DNA of 8,174 nucleotides from contig JAGVGV010000294.1 in NCBI GenBank assembly GCA_020056895.1, positions 1 to 8,174 of the forward strand. The letters are read 5' to 3'. The notes under the pieces are model-generated. The model did not search any database. It was not told the DNA's origin and saw nothing but the letters and a program-made list of their open reading frames with translations. Shown here piece by piece: positions 5,514 to 8,174 of this stretch. The position numbers and the translations under genes were made by a program. Numbering within the stretch: position 1 is the stretch's first letter; each line of letters starts with the position of its first letter. The DNA is from Deltaproteobacteria bacterium. Its GTDB lineage: Bacteria; Desulfobacterota; Desulfarculia; Adiutricales; JAGVGV01.

Positions 5514-5542
5514 TCTGGTTCGTCGGCTCGTGACGAACCAGA
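5514..5542 (-). terminator. Strong 11-bp hairpin just downstream of cimA
   Basis: TCTGGTTCGTC (5514-5524) is perfectly complementary to GACGAACCAGA (5532-5542), with a seven-base loop. It starts 14 bases after the cimA stop on the - strand, so it is the likely transcript end of cimA. No T-run follows, so it may work with Rho or mainly protect the 3' end. Confidence 0.5.
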
Positions 5543-5556
5543 GCCGTAAATCAGGG

Positions 5557-7167
5557 TTAAAACTCCTCTTCTTCCACCGAACCGTCTTTTTTCTTTTTTT
5601 CGCTTTTAAAAAGTTTATAAGTGATGCCGTCCACCAGAGCCTGCCAACTGGCCTCGAGGATATCGTGGGACACCCCCACCGTGCCCCATTTGTCTTCCCG
5701 GTCGCCCGATTCAATCAGCACCCGCACCTTGGCTCCGGTCCCCCGGACCGACGTGGGGAGCACGCGCACCTTGTAGTCCACCAGCCGGGTTTCCTTGAGT
5801 TCGGGATAGAATTTTTCAAGCGCCTTCCGGAGCGCATTGTCCAGAGCGTTCACCGGACCGTCGCCCATGGCCGCCGTATGCTCCACCCGGCCCCCCACCT
5901 TGACCATGATGGTCGCTTCGGCCGCGGTGGGTTCGTCCTCATTGAGCTTCTGCACGTTCACCCGGAACCCGAGCAGTTCGAAATACTTTTTCTGAGTCCC
6001 CAAGGCCCGGTTCATCAACAGCTCGAAGGACCCTTCCGCCGCTTCGAACTGGAACCCCTGGCTTTCCAGGGTTTTGATCCGTTCCAGGATTTCCTGGGCC
6101 ACAGGGTCCTTGGACGATATGTCCAGGCCGAATTTCCTGGCCTTGTTGACCACCGTGCTTTTGCCGGAAAGGTCCGAAACCAGAATCCGCTGGACATTCC
6201 CCACCAGGGCCGGGGCCACGTGTTCGTACGTTTCGGAATTTCGTTCCACGGCGCTCACGTGGATGCCGCCCTTGTGGGCGAAAGCGGACCGGCCCACATA
6301 GGGCTGAAAGGGATTGGGCTGCTTGTTGGCCAGTTCGTATACGAAGCGGCTGATGGTCACGAGCTGAGCCAAGCCCCCCTCCACCAGGCAGGGCCGGTTC
6401 ATTTTCAGGGTCAATCCGGGCAGAATGGAGCAAAGGTTGGCGTTGCCCGACCGTTCTCCAAAGCCGTTGATGGTTCCCTGAACATGGGACGCCCCGGCCT
6501 GAACGGCGGCCAGGGAGTTGGCCACGGCCAGTTCCGCGTCGTTATGGGCATGAATCCCCAGCCGGACGCCGGGATGGAGTTGGCGGATCGCGGCCACGAT
6601 TTCGGTGATTTCGCTGGTAAGGCTGCCGCCGTTGGTGTCGCACAGAACCAGAGTGTCGGCGCCGGCTTTTAGCGCCGCGTCGAGGACGGCCTTGGCGTAT
6701 TCGGGGTTCCTTTTAAAACCATCGAAAAAATGTTCCGCGTCGAAAATCAACGTTTGAGCCTTGGGCCGAAGATACGCCAGGGACCCGGAGACCAGTTCCA
6801 GGTTCCGGGCCAGGGTGGTCTGGAGCGCGTCGGTTACATGAACGTCCCAGGTCTTGCCCACCACGGTCAGCACGGAAGCGGCGGACCGGACCAGGGCTTT
6901 CAGGTTGGGATCGGTTTCGGGCGTTTTCTTGGGATGATGGGTGGCCCCGAAGGCGGCCACGCGGGCCCGTTTGAGCCCCAGGTTCCGGACATCCTGAAAA
7001 TAGGCCAGGTCCTTGGGGTTGGACCCGGGCCAGCCGCCTTCAATGAAGTCCACGCCCAACCGGTCCAGCCGCCGGGTGATCCGAAGCTTGTCTTCGAGGG
7101 TGAAATGAACGTCTTCGGCCTGAGCGCCGTCTCTCAGCGTGGTATCGTATATTTCGATGGGTTCCAT
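5557..7167 (-). CDS. cimA: Citramalate synthase
   Basis: The product is 536 residues, normal length for the CimA family. It joins pyruvate and acetyl-CoA to give (R)-citramalate, the first step of the threonine-independent route to 2-oxobutyrate and isoleucine. The N-terminal TIM-barrel (HMGL-like) domain shows LRDGAQ at 11-16 (catalytic Arg/Asp) and GIHAHNDAELAVANS at 204-218 followed by QGTINGFGERSGNANL at 230-245; D9 or D13 with H206 and H208 are the likely metal ligands. The segment DFIEGGWPGSNPKD is typical of CimA rather than of LeuA. Residues about 390-515 form the LeuA-type regulatory dimer domain, where isoleucine feedback is usual. The C-terminus is a charged KKKKDGSVEEEEF tail. AGAAGGAA lies just before ATG 7167. 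No leuBCD genes are adjacent in the window. Confidence 0.93.
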   Translation of the reverse strand: MEPIEIYDTTLRDGAQAEDVHFTLEDKLRITRRLDRLGVDFIEGGWPGSNPKDLAYFQDVRNLGLKRARVAAFGATHHPKKTPETDPNLKALVRSAASVLTVVGKTWDVHVTDALQTTLARNLELVSGSLAYLRPKAQTLIFDAEHFFDGFKRNPEYAKAVLDAALKAGADTLVLCDTNGGSLTSEITEIVAAIRQLHPGVRLGIHAHNDAELAVANSLAAVQAGASHVQGTINGFGERSGNANLCSILPGLTLKMNRPCLVEGGLAQLVTISRFVYELANKQPNPFQPYVGRSAFAHKGGIHVSAVERNSETYEHVAPALVGNVQRILVSDLSGKSTVVNKARKFGLDISSKDPVAQEILERIKTLESQGFQFEAAEGSFELLMNRALGTQKKYFELLGFRVNVQKLNEDEPTAAEATIMVKVGGRVEHTAAMGDGPVNALDNALRKALEKFYPELKETRLVDYKVRVLPTSVRGTGAKVRVLIESGDREDKWGTVGVSHDILEASWQALVDGITYKLFKSEKKKKDGSVEEEEF

Positions 7168-7205
7168 GGGCTTTCCTTCTCCGCCGGTACAAAGAGGTAA
7201 CGGAC

Positions 7206-7234
7206 CTTATAAGCGGATAAAGGCGCTTTGGCAA
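7206..7234 (-). promoter_or_regulatory. cimA promoter, near-consensus sigma70 type
   Basis: On the - strand TTGCCA (7234-7229, 5 of 6), a 17-base spacer and TATAAG (7211-7206, 5 of 6) lie so that transcription would start about 30 bases before the cimA ATG. The short leader leaves no room for a riboswitch or attenuator, so feedback on the enzyme is the more likely control. The rest of the gap up to the transporter stop (7235-7381) shows no clear terminator, so read-through from upstream is also possible. Confidence 0.6.
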
Positions 7235-7381
7235 GAGGAAGGCTGGGAAAGAGAGGACCCGCTTCGTCTTTGGGGTTCAACGGCGGCGTTGGGGTTCCGT
7301 TGCAGAAGGAATGGATTTCAGCCGACGGGTGGTCCGCTTTCATACCATGTTGCATTCAATGGAGGACGGCCGCCTCATCCT

Positions 7382-8174
7382 TCATCCCGTTTTCGCCCCG
7401 GGCGCCATCCCGTGGTACAGCGACGGCGTTTGGCCGGTGAAATGGCAGGCCACCCGATGGCCGGGGGTGTGGGCATTCAAAGCCGGTTCGTCTTTTTTAC
7501 ATACATCCTGAGCGTGGGGGCAGCGGGTGTGGAACCTGCATCCCGGCGGAGGGGTAATAGGGCTGGGCACGTCGCCGTGAAGGATCGTCCGGCGTCCTTT
7601 TATTTCAGGATCCGGTAAGGGGGCGGCGGACAATAGGGCTTGAGTGTAAGGGTGCAGCGGCGTTTCGTACAGCCGTTCGGATTCGGTGATTTCCACCACC
7701 TTGCCCAGGTACATGACCGCCACCCGGTCGCCGATGTGTTCCACCACGCTCAAATCGTGGGAAATGAACAGGTAGGTCAGGCCGAATTCCTTCTGGAGAT
7801 CCTGCAAGAGGTTGATTACCTGGGCCTGGATGGACACGTCCAGCGCCGAGACCGCTTCGTCGCAAATGATCAGGGCCGGGTTCAAGGCCAAGGCCCGGGC
7901 CACGCCGATCCTTTGCCGCTGGCCGCCGGAAAACTGGTGGGGGTACCGCCGCATGTGTTCCTTTTTCAGGCCCACCACTTCCAACAGCTTGAGGACGCGC
8001 TCCTCCCGTTCCCGCCGGCTTTTCATCCCATGGACCAGAAGGGGTTCGCCCACGATGTGCCCCACGTTTTTCCTGGGGTTCAGGGACGAAAAGGGGTCCT
8101 GGAAGATGATCTGCATCCGGCGTCTGAGCTTCCGGAGTTCTTCCTTGGGCAGCCCGAGGATGCTCCGGCCCTGG
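7382..8174 (-). CDS. Oligopeptide/dipeptide ABC transporter ATP-binding protein (OppF/DppF type), N-terminus outside window
   Basis: The frame is open to the right edge, adding QGRSILGLPKEELRKLRRR before the internal Met at 8116; about 263 residues are visible. It shows the Q-loop (MQIIFQDPFSSLNPR), ABC signature (FSGGQRQRIGVARAL), Walker B (LIICDEAVSALD) and H-loop (FISHDLSVV); Walker A is beyond the edge. The C-terminal oligopeptide_HPY region (LHPYTQALLSAAPLPDPE) is followed by a four-cysteine pattern C-x5-C-x6-C-x17-C (CRFHTRC...DVC...VACHF), which in some Dpp/Opp ATPases binds a 4Fe-4S cluster. It powers peptide or related solute import with an OppBC/DppBC permease, presumably encoded to the right. 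The SSLNPR and HPY features favour OppF/DppF over OppD/DppD. cimA starts 214 bases after its stop. Confidence 0.92.
   Translation of the reverse strand, partial: QGRSILGLPKEELRKLRRRMQIIFQDPFSSLNPRKNVGHIVGEPLLVHGMKSRREREERVLKLLEVVGLKKEHMRRYPHQFSGGQRQRIGVARALALNPALIICDEAVSALDVSIQAQVINLLQDLQKEFGLTYLFISHDLSVVEHIGDRVAVMYLGKVVEITESERLYETPLHPYTQALLSAAPLPDPEIKGRRTILHGDVPSPITPPPGCRFHTRCPHAQDVCKKDEPALNAHTPGHRVACHFTGQTPSLYHGMAPGAKTG

Noticed and set aside
5345..5556. Integron attC site or CRISPR-like array in the structured gap
   Set aside because: No GTTRRRY/RYYYAAC core pair and no regular direct repeats are present.
5458..6672. A 404-codon open frame on the + strand
   Set aside because: It lies wholly antisense to cimA in a GC-rich codon pattern, and its translation (rich in H, G, P, F, V) matches no family; it is a shadow of cimA.

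Overview
The window is GC-rich bacterial DNA. The protein families (a CimA-type citramalate synthase, a PAS-PAS-HisKA protein without an ATPase domain, a YkgJ-type cysteine-cluster protein, a PEBP-like lipoprotein) fit a Desulfobacterota/deltaproteobacterial-type anaerobe. That assignment is inference from family resemblance only. No rRNA, tRNA or CRISPR array was seen.

Layout. Genes in about 1-4750 lie mostly on the + strand, and genes in about 4860-8174 all lie on the - strand. From the left: the 3' end of a BPL_N/glutamine-amidotransferase-like protein (3-257); a GC-rich palindrome (352-377); a PEBP-like lipoprotein (418-981); a degraded IS630-type transposase remnant (1050-about 1320) whose ribosome binding site lies in a UUCG hairpin; an ArsR-type regulator on the - strand (1295-1622), broken by one extra base but keeping a near-consensus promoter and operator-like repeat; a HigB/HigA-type toxin-antitoxin operon (1911-3372) whose antitoxin is fused to an ImmA/IrrE (M78) metallopeptidase-like domain; a possible 39-residue small ORF (3424-3543); and a two-PAS sensor protein that stops after the phospho-acceptor domain (3619-4746).

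On the - strand: a YkgJ-type cysteine-cluster protein (4859-5272), a structured intergenic region with a candidate promoter and two hairpins (5396-5542), citramalate synthase cimA with a good sigma70-type promoter (5557-7167), and the 3' part of an oligopeptide/dipeptide ABC transporter ATPase (7382-8174, cut by the window edge).

How it fits together. The stretch 1000-3372 looks like a small accessory island: transposase debris, a dead or frameshifted metal-type regulator, and a self-contained toxin-antitoxin pair. The flanks are housekeeping or signalling genes: isoleucine precursor synthesis, peptide uptake, and a partner-dependent sensor. I see no clearly new multi-gene system. The most distinctive items are the toxin-antitoxin pair with the peptidase-fused antitoxin, the one-base-broken arsR with intact control region, the hairpin-masked transposase start, and the sensor lacking an ATPase domain.
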